Positions 17,613 to 26,938 of a stretch of DNA of 64,000 bases are shown piece by piece (positions within the stretch are counted from its first letter, which is position 1; each line of letters opens with the position of its first letter). This stretch comes from GCA-2794515 sp034436155 (GTDB lineage Bacteria; Chloroflexota; Anaerolineae; Aggregatilineales; Phototrophicaceae). The translations under genes were made by a program, and so were the position numbers. Where the stretch lies: NCBI GenBank assembly GCA_034436155.1, contig DAOTVP010000010.1:186001-250000 (forward strand). The letters are read 5' to 3'. Below the pieces are notes generated by a model, which was given only the letters and a program-made list of their open reading frames with translations, ran no database searches and was not told the DNA's origin.

Positions 17613-18648
17613 ATTCAGTGACAACATCCTGTTTGAGTGTTGCATATGCCGATGCGAATTGTTCTATCATCTCTGCTTTATCGAGTGGAGATAAGAAGCT
17701 ATTCGCAACCGCGCCCAATGCCAGTTCTTCTAGTATTTCAATCGGTATTTTCATCTGTTCGACCACGCCTAAATAATCATCTGTAAGCGAGGTATGATAG
17801 GTTGGCATATCAGCACTTAGAACAGGTTTGATGCCATGTCCGATTAAATCTTTGAGAGGATAATCGCTATATTTTTTGTTGAATTCAAGATTGATAATGC
17901 GCCCAATACTGGTAACGACCGTAATATCGCGCTCAATGATTTGTGTGATAGCATCTGGTGCATCGACCAAACCCGATGCGTCTAAAATCCGTGTTGGTGA
18001 GTAATATTGAAGGGCGTTCAAAATGCCTTCACCACGTAATTGATGCCCTGCTTGCACCACAATCGGCAAATCTTTTTTGATGGCGAGCGATACAGTTCGT
18101 TCAAATGGATTTGGCATCACAATTTCTTCTTTGCCAACTAAACCCACCGCCACAATGCTATTACGACGCGCAACGTTACTCGTAGCCCAACGGACAATAT
18201 CCTCAAATTTGCGCGGTTCATCTTTTGGGGCGGTCAAAATCCAACCTATGCGCGTCCCCCAGCCTCGTAAAGCGCGGTCTGCACCATCTGTTAGGGCTTC
18301 GATTAATTCATCTATCGACAAATGGCTCTGTGGGAGCAAGACACTAGGATTAATTAAAATCTCGGCATATTTAATATTTTCGTGGGCTAACATCACGCCA
18401 ATGTCATACGCCATGCGCGAAAAATCTTCGGCATAATACCACCATGTTGTCACCATCCGAATCAATTCTTCGATTCGTTTGATGTCTGGTTTCTCTAATA
18501 GCCTTGCCCAATCACCAAATCGTTTAATTTTGTCGGGGATGTCATTTTGTTCGGCAATGGTCAACAAAATCTTTTTGCGAACCGCGCCCTCAAAGCGCAA
18601 TCCGAGTTCGACTTTGGGCATACTCTTGATGTAAGCATCTAGTTTCAT
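17611..18648 (-). CDS. Adenosine-deaminase-fold protein lacking the metal and catalytic residues
   Basis: A 345-residue protein that aligns end to end with adenosine deaminases, but the hallmark motifs are changed. The opening KVEL-HxH is KVELGLR (Gly16, Arg18 for both zinc histidines). TVHAGE is VVQAGH at 197-202, so the zinc histidine and the catalytic glutamate are both gone. The RIGHG region is RILDA at 220-224. Only the aspartate of the last metal motif survives (Asp280 in SADMP). It is therefore unlikely to deaminate adenosine. The frame is intact with ordinary codon use, so it is not a decaying pseudogene. It lies 17 bases downstream of pyrG and is probably co-transcribed, which hints at a nucleotide-binding or regulatory role. 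Confidence 0.75.
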   Translation of the reverse strand: MKLDAYIKSMPKVELGLRFEGAVRKKILLTIAEQNDIPDKIKRFGDWARLLEKPDIKRIEELIRMVTTWWYYAEDFSRMAYDIGVMLAHENIKYAEILINPSVLLPQSHLSIDELIEALTDGADRALRGWGTRIGWILTAPKDEPRKFEDIVRWATSNVARRNSIVAVGLVGKEEIVMPNPFERTVSLAIKKDLPIVVQAGHQLRGEGILNALQYYSPTRILDASGLVDAPDAITQIIERDITVVTSIGRIINLEFNKKYSDYPLKDLIGHGIKPVLSADMPTYHTSLTDDYLGVVEQMKIPIEILEELALGAVANSFLSPLDKAEMIEQFASAYATLKQDVVTE

Positions 18649-18665
18649 TGTTCAGTTAACCTCTA

Positions 18666-20306
18666 CTATTCTGTCGCATGAGTGAGTTGTTGCGCGGGTT
18701 CATGCTGTTTTTGCTTGATGATAGCCTCTATGAATGCATAAAACAACGGGTGTGGTTGGTTAGGACGGCTTTGAAATTCGGGATGAAATTGCACCCCAAC
18801 CATGAATGGATGATTTTTCAGTTCGACAATCTCGACCAACAATTCATCTGGGCTAAGTCCGCTAAAAACAACGCCGTGTTCTTCAAATGGGATACGATAT
18901 GTGTTATTAAATTCAAACCGATGCCGATGTCGCTCGTGTACCATCGGCGCATCATCATAAGCAGAAGCGGCAATGGTACCTGGTTTCAGAACACATGGAT
19001 ATGCACCTAACCGCATCGTCCCGCCACGCCCTAATTTGCCGCGTTGGTCTAACATCAAGTCTATGATGTTATTTTTACTCGGCACTTCAAATTCTGAACT
19101 GGTCGCATCTTCAAGTCCCAAAACATGACGCGCAAATTCAATGCACATGACCTGCATCCCCAAACATAATCCTAAATAAGGGACTTGGTTTTCTCTGGCA
19201 AATTTCGCCGTAGCGATTTTACCCTCGACCCCGCGATACCCAAATCCACCAGGGACGATGATGCCGTCTAAATCACCTAAATTTTTGCTATCTAGCCCTT
19301 TATCCGAATCAATCCATGCAATGTCAATATTATGATTGTGGGCGCTGGCGGCGTGAAATGTTGCCTCTTTAACGCTCATGTACGCATCATGCAACTCCAC
19401 ATATTTGCCAACAATGCCAATTTTGAGCGTATCCTTAGCGGCGTGCATTCGCCGACTCATCTCGCGCCATGAGGCTAAATCGGGTGGATGAACCTCATCT
19501 AATTTCAATTCTTCGACTAATAAATTACCCAAGCCCGCATCTTCTAAGACCAAGGGGACATCATAGAGCAAATCGATCGTTTCGAGTGGGATGACCGCTT
19601 CTTCTTCAACATCGCAGAATAGGGCTAATTTTTTGATTAAATCTTGACTCACAGGGTGGTCTGTTCGTGCGATGATGACATTGGGTTGAATCCCCGCACT
19701 TCGCAATTCGCGCACGCTGTGCTGGGTGGGCTTGGTCTTGAGTTCACCAGTCGCACCGATATAAGGCAAAAATGTCACATGGACATAAAGCGTATCCCGT
19801 TTTTTGAGGCTCATTTTCATCTGGCGGATGGCTTCTAAAAAGGGTTGCCCCTCAATATCACCAACCGTACCCCCGACTTCGACTATGACCACATCAGCAT
19901 TGCTCTCACTACTTACCAGCATAATACGGTCTTTGATTTCATCGGTAATATGAGGGATAACCTGAATCGTGCGTCCCAAAAATGCCCCTTTGCGTTCATT
20001 TTCGATGACACTGCTATAAATTTGTCCTGCGGTGACATTACAGGCACGGGTCAGGTTTTCGTCTGTGAATCGCTCATAATGCCCTAAATCGAGATCCGTC
20101 TCTGCGCCATCTATTGTGACAAATACCTCGCCATGTTGATACGGACTCATGGTACCAGGATCTACATTCAAATACGGATCTAATTTCTGAATGGCAACCT
20201 TTAACCCGCGAGCCTTGAGCAAGCGACCAATCGCCGCGGCGGTCACACCTTTACCGACTGAACTGACTACCCCACCTGTACAGAAGATGTATTTCGTGCG
20301 CTTCAT
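18666..20306 (-). CDS. pyrG: CTP synthase
   Basis: Makes CTP from UTP using glutamine and ATP in the cytoplasm. The 546-residue protein has the synthetase domain (FCTGGVVSSVGKG near residue 8, then DPYLNVDPGTMSP). The C-terminal class I glutaminase has the nucleophile Cys in LGLCLGMQ and the His/Glu pair in FHPEFQSRP. The start is ATG 20306, preceded by GAGAG. A T-followed hairpin (20340-20362) sits 34 bases before the start and could end the Roadblock transcript or attenuate pyrG. Confidence 0.98.
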   Translation of the reverse strand: MKRTKYIFCTGGVVSSVGKGVTAAAIGRLLKARGLKVAIQKLDPYLNVDPGTMSPYQHGEVFVTIDGAETDLDLGHYERFTDENLTRACNVTAGQIYSSVIENERKGAFLGRTIQVIPHITDEIKDRIMLVSSESNADVVIVEVGGTVGDIEGQPFLEAIRQMKMSLKKRDTLYVHVTFLPYIGATGELKTKPTQHSVRELRSAGIQPNVIIARTDHPVSQDLIKKLALFCDVEEEAVIPLETIDLLYDVPLVLEDAGLGNLLVEELKLDEVHPPDLASWREMSRRMHAAKDTLKIGIVGKYVELHDAYMSVKEATFHAASAHNHNIDIAWIDSDKGLDSKNLGDLDGIIVPGGFGYRGVEGKIATAKFARENQVPYLGLCLGMQVMCIEFARHVLGLEDATSSEFEVPSKNNIIDLMLDQRGKLGRGGTMRLGAYPCVLKPGTIAASAYDDAPMVHERHRHRFEFNNTYRIPFEEHGVVFSGLSPDELLVEIVELKNHPFMVGVQFHPEFQSRPNQPHPLFYAFIEAIIKQKQHEPAQQLTHATE

Positions 20307-20339
20307 GTATTTTCTCTCAAACGACTAAAACAAAAATTT

Positions 20340-20362
20340 CGGCGGGAAATGACATCCCGCCG
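20340..20362 (-). terminator. Hairpin with U-tract between the Roadblock gene and pyrG
   Basis: CGGCGGGA (20340-20347) pairs with TCCCGCCG (20355-20362) around a 7-base loop. Read on the minus strand it is followed by GAAATTTTTGTTTTAG, a good U-rich tail. It can act as a terminator of the Roadblock gene or as an attenuator before pyrG. Confidence 0.8.
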
Positions 20363-20382
20363 TTCAAAAGCAAACTCATAAC

Positions 20383-20402
20383 AATCATCGAAGCCGATGA
20401 TT
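20383..20402 (-). other. Second perfect hairpin upstream of pyrG
   Basis: AATCATCG (20383-20390) and CGATGATT (20395-20402) make an 8-base-pair stem with a 4-base loop. It is not followed by a T tract. It lies just after the Roadblock stop and before the terminator-like hairpin, so the two form a tandem structure in the same RNA. Confidence 0.6.
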
Positions 20403-20425
20403 AACGTGGTTAAAACGCGATAAAA

Positions 20426-20797
20426 CTAAACCAATTTTTCAAGGTCATCGGCGGCGCGACGCATATCGAGGAAAATCAAACCCAATTTTGCCCCTTCGCG
20501 CACCAGTGTGGTCAACACGGCTTCTTCACCCACAGACATCAGGATGACATACCCGCTTTTACCTTTGATATAAACTTGCTCCAAGAGACCACGCCCCAAT
20601 TCACTCGAAATCCGTTCACCAAGCGATATCATAGCCGCAGACATCGCCGACACACGGTCTTCTTCAACACCTGCGGGAAGGGATGATGCCATAATCAAAC
20701 CATCCACACTCACTACCGCAGAGGCTTCAACTTCTGGTGTTGTTGCTTGCAACTCACGCAGACGGTCTACCATTAATGCAGTCCGCGATTTCGCCAT
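20426..20797 (-). CDS. Roadblock/LC7-domain protein (MglB-like)
   Basis: A 123-residue single Roadblock/LC7 domain protein. The core has VEASAVVSVDGLIMAS, the loop with GVEEDRVSAM, and LVREGAKLGLIFLDMRRAADDL. Family members form dimers that bind small Ras-like GTPases (MglA) and act as activators or scaffolds. No GTPase is encoded nearby. The start is ATG 20797, eight bases after GAGGAG; the frame upstream to 20923 is open by chance. It has its own near-consensus promoter at 20914-20942 and a leader of about 110 bases. Confidence 0.92.
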   Translation of the reverse strand: MAKSRTALMVDRLRELQATTPEVEASAVVSVDGLIMASSLPAGVEEDRVSAMSAAMISLGERISSELGRGLLEQVYIKGKSGYVILMSVGEEAVLTTLVREGAKLGLIFLDMRRAADDLEKLV

Positions 20798-20913
20798 AAT
20801 TTTCTCCTCATCGAAGTGCCAAGAGCCAATTCTACACGGCGGCGTGATTTTCACGACATGCCTATACAACACATGACTATTCAAGAATTGTTGACGTGTT
20901 GTTTTCATCAGAG

Positions 20914-20942
20914 AATATATCATAGTATGAGGAAGTTGTCAA
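20914..20942 (-). promoter_or_regulatory. Sigma-70 promoter of the Roadblock gene
   Basis: On the minus strand TTGACA (20942-20937), a 17-base spacer and TATATT (20919-20914). Transcription would start near 20907. This is one of the most canonical promoters in the window. The remaining spacer up to the MoxR gene at about 21077 shows only a weak CATAAT (21026-21031) for the plus strand. Confidence 0.8.
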
Positions 20943-21076
20943 AAAGCTAATCATCATTTACTATGATTTTGTATCATCGAAAAACCGTAGGTAAAACGTC
21001 CACTGAAAACTGCAGTAAAACAGTCCATAATGGTAACAGATTTATTCGTTAACATGATGAAATGAGCGAAGGCTTT

Positions 21077-22069
21077 ATGCAAAATCAGCAAGTACGTCGT
21101 CCACAAGGCGATTATTCAAACATCGGGTTGGTGCAATCGGTTGCAGAACGCATCGCACAAGCTGTTGGGCAAGTGATTTTGGGCAAGCGCAACGAAATAC
21201 GGCTCACCGTATTGGGATTATTGGCACAAGGACATATCCTGATTGAAGATATTCCGGGTGTTGGGAAAACGATGCTGGCGCGTGCATTGGCAAAATCCAT
21301 CGGATGTACGTTTAGTCGTATTCAATTTACGCCAGATATGCTCCCATCGGATGTGACAGGGGTCTCGATTTTTAATCAAAAAGAGCGCGAATTTGAATTT
21401 CGACCCGGCCCCATTATGGCACAAATTGTCTTGGCAGACGAAATTAATCGTGCCACCCCAAAGACGCAATCCGCATTATTAGAGGCGATGGAAGAAAAGC
21501 AAGTCACGGTAGATGGTGTGACACATCAGATGGGGCAACCATTTATCATCCTCGCTACTCAAAACCCGATCGAATATGAAGGCACATTCCCGCTTCCAGA
21601 AGCCCAATTAGACCGTTTTCTGCTCAAAATTCAATTGGGTTATCCTAGCCCCGCCGAAGAACTTACCGTTTTATCGGCACAACAATATAATCATCCCATC
21701 AACAATATGAATCAATTGGTGAGTTTGCAAGAACTGATAGCCGCTCAAAACGCCGTTAAAGAGGTATATGTCGCCGAAGAAGTGATGCGCTATATTGTAG
21801 CAATTGTCACTGCGACTCGTACCCATGAACATGTTTATTTAGGCAGTAGCCCACGCGGGTCTATCGCTTTATTTCGTGCGTCCCAAGTGCGAGCGGCGAT
21901 GGCAGGTCGTGAATATGTCATCCCCGATGACGTGAAGGCATTGGCAGAAGTGACTTTGGCGCATCGCATCATTGCTAAACCAGAAGCACGGTTTAGCCAA
22001 GCCACATCCAATACCATTGTGCGTGATGTACTCAATCGTGTCCCTGTACCCGGAGCCTCGCCTTACTGA
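21077..22069 (+). CDS. MoxR-family AAA+ ATPase
   Basis: A MoxR-type ATPase of about 330 residues. Walker A is GVGKTMLA, Walker B is IVLADEINRATPKTQ, and EAMEEKQVTVDG and ATQNPIEYEGTFPLPEAQLDRF are the family signatures. MoxR proteins act as chaperones for VWA and DUF58 partners; the partner here is the DUF58 gene that starts on the last base of this stop codon. ATG 21077 has GAAGG four bases ahead; ATG 21062 has no ribosome site but would add five residues. This is one of two MoxR/DUF58 pairs in the window, the other being at 49780-51658. Confidence 0.93.
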   Translation: MQNQQVRRPQGDYSNIGLVQSVAERIAQAVGQVILGKRNEIRLTVLGLLAQGHILIEDIPGVGKTMLARALAKSIGCTFSRIQFTPDMLPSDVTGVSIFNQKEREFEFRPGPIMAQIVLADEINRATPKTQSALLEAMEEKQVTVDGVTHQMGQPFIILATQNPIEYEGTFPLPEAQLDRFLLKIQLGYPSPAEELTVLSAQQYNHPINNMNQLVSLQELIAAQNAVKEVYVAEEVMRYIVAIVTATRTHEHVYLGSSPRGSIALFRASQVRAAMAGREYVIPDDVKALAEVTLAHRIIAKPEARFSQATSNTIVRDVLNRVPVPGASPY

Positions 22070-23319
22070 TGAAAAGTCGTCGTTATATCTTTTATTTTCT
22101 GACCACCGCCATGTTTGTGGTTGGCATCTTCACGGGCAAAGCCTACTTTTTTAATGTGGGTTATATGTTGCTCGGTGTGATTATCGTTTCGTATATCTGG
22201 TCATGGTTTTCAGTGCGCTGGATTAGCATCACCCGAAGAACACGCGCCCGTCGCGCCCAAGTCGGACGCACCTTTGAAGAGACGTTTATCGTCAAAAATC
22301 GGAGCATCATCCCTAAATTATGGATCGAAGTCGAAGACCAATCCGATTTACCAGACCATCGCGCCAGTCGTGTTGTACCCTCATTAGGCATAAATGGGCA
22401 ATATGAATGGATTTTACAGACACGATGTGTTGCTCGTGGTGAATTTCGCCTTGGTCCGATGGTGTTGATGAGTGGCGATCCATTTGGATTATTCACAGCA
22501 CGCCGTTTCATCAACGCCACATTGCGTGTCGTGATTTACCCAACTATGGTCAAGCTCGCGCATGTGGATTTGCCGATGGGGATGCTCTCTGGTGGAGAGG
22601 CACAGCGCCAACGCTCGCATTATGTCACCACGAATGCCGCAGGTGTGCGTGATTATGTTATGGGGGATAGTATCAATCGTGTACATTGGCGCACAACCGC
22701 CCGTCGAGATCAACTCACCGTCAAAGAATTTGAAATTGACCCACTGGTCGATATTTGGATGTTCGCCGATTTTGCCCGTACATCGGTCATCGAGTCGCCA
22801 GACCTTAAGCGATCAGAATCGGGGTATATCATTCCATCACACGGCGGTATTCCAGCATCCACCGAAGAATATGTGGCGGTTGTTACAGCATCATTGGCAC
22901 GCTATTTTATCGATTTAGAACGTGTTTTGGGGTTTATCGCCTATACCCCACAACGTGTCGTTCATCAACCAGAACGTGGACGCAGGCAACTCACGCATAT
23001 TTTAGAGACGCTCGCTGTTGCCAAAAGTACGAATACCTACACACTCGCACAAACCCTCGTTTTAGAGTCACAATCGTTTTCGCGTGGGACAACCCTTATC
23101 ATTGTGACCAGTTCCGCCGATAATACATGGATTACCGAAGCCATGTTGCTATCGAAACGTGGTATCAAAGTGTTATGCGTATTGGTTGATGCGTCAACAT
23201 TTGGTTATGCACCATCAGGAGAAGAAATGGCGGCTTATTTGCGTGTGGTCAAAATTCCAACACTGGTTATTCGGCGTGGTGATGATATAGCAGATGCACT
23301 GGCAAGGCAGTCTTTATAA
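22069..23319 (+). CDS. DUF58 membrane protein
   Basis: A 416-residue protein with two N-terminal hydrophobic segments and a long cytoplasmic or periplasmic part. The DUF58 core is clear: VRDYVMGDSINRVHWRTTARRDQL, then VKEFEIDP, with a VWA-like remainder lacking a full MIDAS. Partners MoxR, whose stop it overlaps by one base. It probably helps assemble or degrade envelope proteins. It is three bases from the next gene, so the operon continues. Confidence 0.9.
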   Translation: MKSRRYIFYFLTTAMFVVGIFTGKAYFFNVGYMLLGVIIVSYIWSWFSVRWISITRRTRARRAQVGRTFEETFIVKNRSIIPKLWIEVEDQSDLPDHRASRVVPSLGINGQYEWILQTRCVARGEFRLGPMVLMSGDPFGLFTARRFINATLRVVIYPTMVKLAHVDLPMGMLSGGEAQRQRSHYVTTNAAGVRDYVMGDSINRVHWRTTARRDQLTVKEFEIDPLVDIWMFADFARTSVIESPDLKRSESGYIIPSHGGIPASTEEYVAVVTASLARYFIDLERVLGFIAYTPQRVVHQPERGRRQLTHILETLAVAKSTNTYTLAQTLVLESQSFSRGTTLIIVTSSADNTWITEAMLLSKRGIKVLCVLVDASTFGYAPSGEEMAAYLRVVKIPTLVIRRGDDIADALARQSL

Positions 23320-23321
23320 AT

Positions 23322-24893
23322 ATGACATCCAAACGATTTTTATATATCGCGGTATTCATCAGTGGTATGACCACACTGGCAATTGAACTATCTGCCTCGC
23401 GGTTATTGGGGAGTGTGTTTGGCACGAGCAATCTGGTTTGGGCGAATGTCATTGGCTTGATGTTGCTCTATCTGACCATCGGCTATTTTATCGGCGGGCG
23501 CTGGGCAGACCATTCACCCTATTTTCGTACCCTCTATCGCTTGATGATTTGGGCGGCATTTCTGAGCGCACTCGTGCCATTGGTCGCCCGTCCGATTTTA
23601 CAAGGTGCGGCGCGGGCGGTTATTGGTGTCGAGGCTGGTTTGGCGCTCGGCTCATTTATATCCGTCTTAGTGTTATTTTCCGTGCCTGTCACGTTACTAG
23701 GATGTATTTCGCCGTTTGCCATTCGATTGGCAGTGGAATCTCCCCAAGAAGCGGGCAAAATATCGGGTCAGATTTATGCCATCAGCACACTGGGTAGTTT
23801 ATTAGGCACATTTTTGCCAACGCTCATTCTCATCCCTGAACTTGGCACAACGCTCACTTTTCTGACCTTTGCGGGGATTTTATACGCCATTGCATTCATT
23901 GGTTTATGGATGCAAAACGGCGTAAAAACACTGTTTTGGTTGTGGATGCCTATCATCATTATTATTTTTGCGCTAATCGTCTTAAATGGGTTTTTACGCC
24001 AACCACCCGCAGGTTCGACTGTGTTATATGATGATGAAAGCGCCTATAATTATATCCAAGTTTTGCAGGATGAACGGGGATATATCAATCTCTATCTGAA
24101 TGAGGGACAGGGTATTCACAGTCGTTATCATCCCGATTTATATGAGTTTGGTGGCACCTGGGATTATTTTTTGGTTGCCCCCTATTTTAATCCACCACCG
24201 TATACGATGCGCGAAGTGAATCGTTTATTGGTGATCGGCTTGGCGGCGGGGACGATCCCGCGCCAATATCAACGGGTATACGGTGATATTCACATGGATG
24301 GTGTCGAAATTGACCCTGAGATTATCCATGTCGGCGAGTTGTTTTTTGATATGAACGCTGATGATATGCCTAGTCTAACCGCGTATGCTCAAGATGGGCG
24401 TTATATTTTAGGTCAATTGGATGGTGATTATGATGTCATCGCCATAGATGCCTATCGCCCGCCCTATATCCCTTGGCACCTCACGACAGTCGAGTTTTTC
24501 AGCGAGGTGAAAGCGCATTTATCCTCAGAGGGTGTCGTGGCGATTAATGTCGGGCGCACCAACACCGATAGACGACTGGTAGATGCGATGGCAACCACTA
24601 TGATGCAGGTCTTTCCGAGTGTTCATGCCATAGATGTACCACGCTCGTTTAATACGATTTTAATTGCGACACAAACTATCACAACGCCAGATAATTTAGT
24701 CGAGAATATGAGTCTATTATCATCCAATACGCCCGAATTACTACGCCGCGTGATGCAAAGCAGTTTACAAAATTTAGTGACGATTCAAACGTCTGAGATC
24801 ATTTTCACAGATGATCGCGCCCCTATTGAAACCCTCGTGGACTCGCTGGTGATTAATTTCTTGCTGTATGGCGATGTGGATGCGATTCGATGA
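23322..24893 (+). CDS. Fused MFS-like membrane domain/spermidine synthase-like protein
   Basis: A 523-residue protein. The first half has about seven hydrophobic segments starting FISGMTTLAIELSASRLLG, the hallmark of membrane-fused spermidine synthase homologues. The C-terminal half is the Rossmann aminopropyltransferase fold, with VIGLAAGTIP in place of the strict GGG motif and GVEIDPEII for the SAM-type acidic residue. The substrate is unknown; many such fusions may not make spermidine. It overlaps the next gene by ATGA. Confidence 0.85.
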   Translation: MTSKRFLYIAVFISGMTTLAIELSASRLLGSVFGTSNLVWANVIGLMLLYLTIGYFIGGRWADHSPYFRTLYRLMIWAAFLSALVPLVARPILQGAARAVIGVEAGLALGSFISVLVLFSVPVTLLGCISPFAIRLAVESPQEAGKISGQIYAISTLGSLLGTFLPTLILIPELGTTLTFLTFAGILYAIAFIGLWMQNGVKTLFWLWMPIIIIIFALIVLNGFLRQPPAGSTVLYDDESAYNYIQVLQDERGYINLYLNEGQGIHSRYHPDLYEFGGTWDYFLVAPYFNPPPYTMREVNRLLVIGLAAGTIPRQYQRVYGDIHMDGVEIDPEIIHVGELFFDMNADDMPSLTAYAQDGRYILGQLDGDYDVIAIDAYRPPYIPWHLTTVEFFSEVKAHLSSEGVVAINVGRTNTDRRLVDAMATTMMQVFPSVHAIDVPRSFNTILIATQTITTPDNLVENMSLLSSNTPELLRRVMQSSLQNLVTIQTSEIIFTDDRAPIETLVDSLVINFLLYGDVDAIR

Positions 24894-25627
24894 CCCGTGA
24901 TAATCAGAATTTACCATCCAAAACACCAATCTTATGGCTTTTGCGCTTCTATTTTATGCTGATGGTGATTATTTTATTACCCCTCTTATCGGCGCGATTG
25001 GTTATGACCCCCCTCTTTTTACAATTTGAATATCACCGCCCAGATTTTCCAGATGACGTGTATGGTTTCACCCGCGAAGATCGGCTGTATTATGCGCCGT
25101 ATGCGCTTGATTACTTGCTCAATGATGCCGATATAAGCTATTTGGGCGATTTGACTTTTCCCAATAGTACGCGCCCATTATTTAATGCGCGAGAATTGCA
25201 TCATATGGAGGATGTCAAAATTGTCACCCGTGTGGCGTTCTGGATTTTGACCATTGGCATAATAACGACGCTCATCATCGGATTACTCGCTTGGCGAAAA
25301 ACCGATACACGCAATGCCATGCGAAATGGGATATTTGTCGGTGGGATAGGCATCATCGCCATCATCATTACCATTGTCATTATGGCGATAATCGCATGGG
25401 ATACTTTTTTCACCTTATTTCACATGCTGTTGTTTGAAAGTGGCACATGGCAATTTTTATACTCCGACACACTGATTCGCTTATTCCCAGAAAAATTCTG
25501 GTTTGATGCCGCTATCACCATCGGCATACTAACTACGCTATTCGCCATTGTGCTTCTCGCAATTACAGGACGATATGGTAATATTGTTGCATGGATGAAG
25601 GGATTTTTTAGGCACAATAGCTTATGA
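24890..25627 (+). CDS. DUF1461 (TIGR01906-type) integral membrane protein
   Basis: A 245-residue protein with an N-terminal helix, an external segment with YGFTREDRLYYA and FNARELHHMEDVK, and then three or four more helices. That arrangement and the FNxRELxHMxDVK motif match DUF1461. No function is established. The start overlaps the spermidine-synthase-like stop by four bases and the end overlaps the YvcK start by four bases, so it is fully embedded in the operon. Confidence 0.85.
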   Translation: MTRDNQNLPSKTPILWLLRFYFMLMVIILLPLLSARLVMTPLFLQFEYHRPDFPDDVYGFTREDRLYYAPYALDYLLNDADISYLGDLTFPNSTRPLFNARELHHMEDVKIVTRVAFWILTIGIITTLIIGLLAWRKTDTRNAMRNGIFVGGIGIIAIIITIVIMAIIAWDTFFTLFHMLLFESGTWQFLYSDTLIRLFPEKFWFDAAITIGILTTLFAIVLLAITGRYGNIVAWMKGFFRHNSL

Positions 25628-26907
25628 ATAAGTGGTTTACAATCGGTATTGGCATCAAACGATGGGTGTTTTTTGCCTGTTTAGGCATATGTATGATTGC
25701 GCTTGGATTGGCTTCGACCATCCTGAAATTAGATACATACACCCCGCTATATATTTCGTCCATAAATTGGATGACAATCATCATACTTTTTATTGGCGGG
25801 CTAACAGTTCTCTCATTTTCTGTGATAAAATTATATCGTAATTTACTTGCGCCCTATCGTAGACATCAACAAGGACGATTGATTGACGTGGTTTATGCTC
25901 ATAGCAAACGTCACAAAGGATTACGTGTGGTCGCCATTGGTGGTGGCACAGGTTTGCCTTCTGTGCTACGTGGATTAAAAGCATATACCAACAATATTAC
26001 CGCCGTTGTCACAATGGCGGATGATGGTGGTAGTTCTGGACGGTTACGGCGTGAATTAGGTGTCTTGCCACCTGGGGATTTACGTAATAATATCGCCGCC
26101 CTTGCCGATGATGAGCAATTAATGACGCAATTGTTCCAATATCGTTTTACCGAAGGTGATTTGCGCGGTCATTCATTTGGAAACCTTTTCATTGCGGCGA
26201 TGGCAGGTGTGAGTGGTAGCCTAGAAGTGGCATTAACCGAAGTTGAGCGGGTACTGAATATTCAGGGGCGGGTGTTGCCATCTACATTAGAGGATGTTCA
26301 CCTGATTGCCGATGTACGTGTGGCGGGAAAAAATCATCCTATTCGCATTGAAGGTGAATCGAAAATTGGCGAAGTGAATGGTCAAATTGAAGCCATTCGC
26401 ATCCAACCCGCCGAAGTCATGGCGTATCCACAAAGTGTGAAAGCGATTCTCGAAGCCGATCTGGTGGTGATTGGACCGGGCAGTTTATTCACTAGCATCA
26501 TCCCCAATTTATTGGTCAGTGGCATTGCCCAAGCCTTAAAACAGACCAAAGCGCATAAAGTATATGTGTGTAATGTGGCAACGCAACCGGGTGAAACCGA
26601 TAATTTCACGGTTGCCGACCATGTTATGGCATTAGAACGGTATATCGGACGTGGCATCATTCAAAGCATTGTGGCGAATAATGCTACCCCTACGCTGAAC
26701 AAAGGCAGTAACACGCGCTATGTGGCGCTCACTCCCACGCATCATGAAATTTTTCAGCGTTATGGGGTACATTACACCGATTTAACCGATGAGCATCAAC
26801 CTTGGCGACATGACCCGCGCAAATTGGCGGATGCTCTATTAAAAATAATGACGTTGGAAAAGACGGGTCATGGTATAGTCACCATCCCTGTTTTTGAACA
26901 ATCGTAA
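25624..26907 (+). CDS. yvcK: YvcK/CofD-like UDP-sugar-binding regulator with N-terminal membrane helices
   Basis: A 427-residue protein. Two hydrophobic segments in the first 75 residues anchor it, a form common in Chloroflexota and Actinobacteria-related lineages. The YvcK core begins VVAIGGGTGLPSVLRGLK and includes MADDGGSSGRLR, LPPGDLRNN and DLVVIGPGSLFTSI. YvcK proteins bind UDP-GlcNAc and are needed for growth on gluconeogenic carbon and for cell-wall homeostasis. It sits directly before gap-pgk-tpiA, a position that fits a carbon-flux role. Confidence 0.93.
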   Translation: MNKWFTIGIGIKRWVFFACLGICMIALGLASTILKLDTYTPLYISSINWMTIIILFIGGLTVLSFSVIKLYRNLLAPYRRHQQGRLIDVVYAHSKRHKGLRVVAIGGGTGLPSVLRGLKAYTNNITAVVTMADDGGSSGRLRRELGVLPPGDLRNNIAALADDEQLMTQLFQYRFTEGDLRGHSFGNLFIAAMAGVSGSLEVALTEVERVLNIQGRVLPSTLEDVHLIADVRVAGKNHPIRIEGESKIGEVNGQIEAIRIQPAEVMAYPQSVKAILEADLVVIGPGSLFTSIIPNLLVSGIAQALKQTKAHKVYVCNVATQPGETDNFTVADHVMALERYIGRGIIQSIVANNATPTLNKGSNTRYVALTPTHHEIFQRYGVHYTDLTDEHQPWRHDPRKLADALLKIMTLEKTGHGIVTIPVFEQS

Positions 26908-26938
26908 CTTATCTACATTAGTGAGAGGAAAGCATCAA

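Noticed and set aside
17611..18648. Adenosine-deaminase-like gene as a decaying pseudogene
   Set aside because: The frame is full length, the ends fit the family and there are no stops or frameshifts; loss of function with retention is the better reading.
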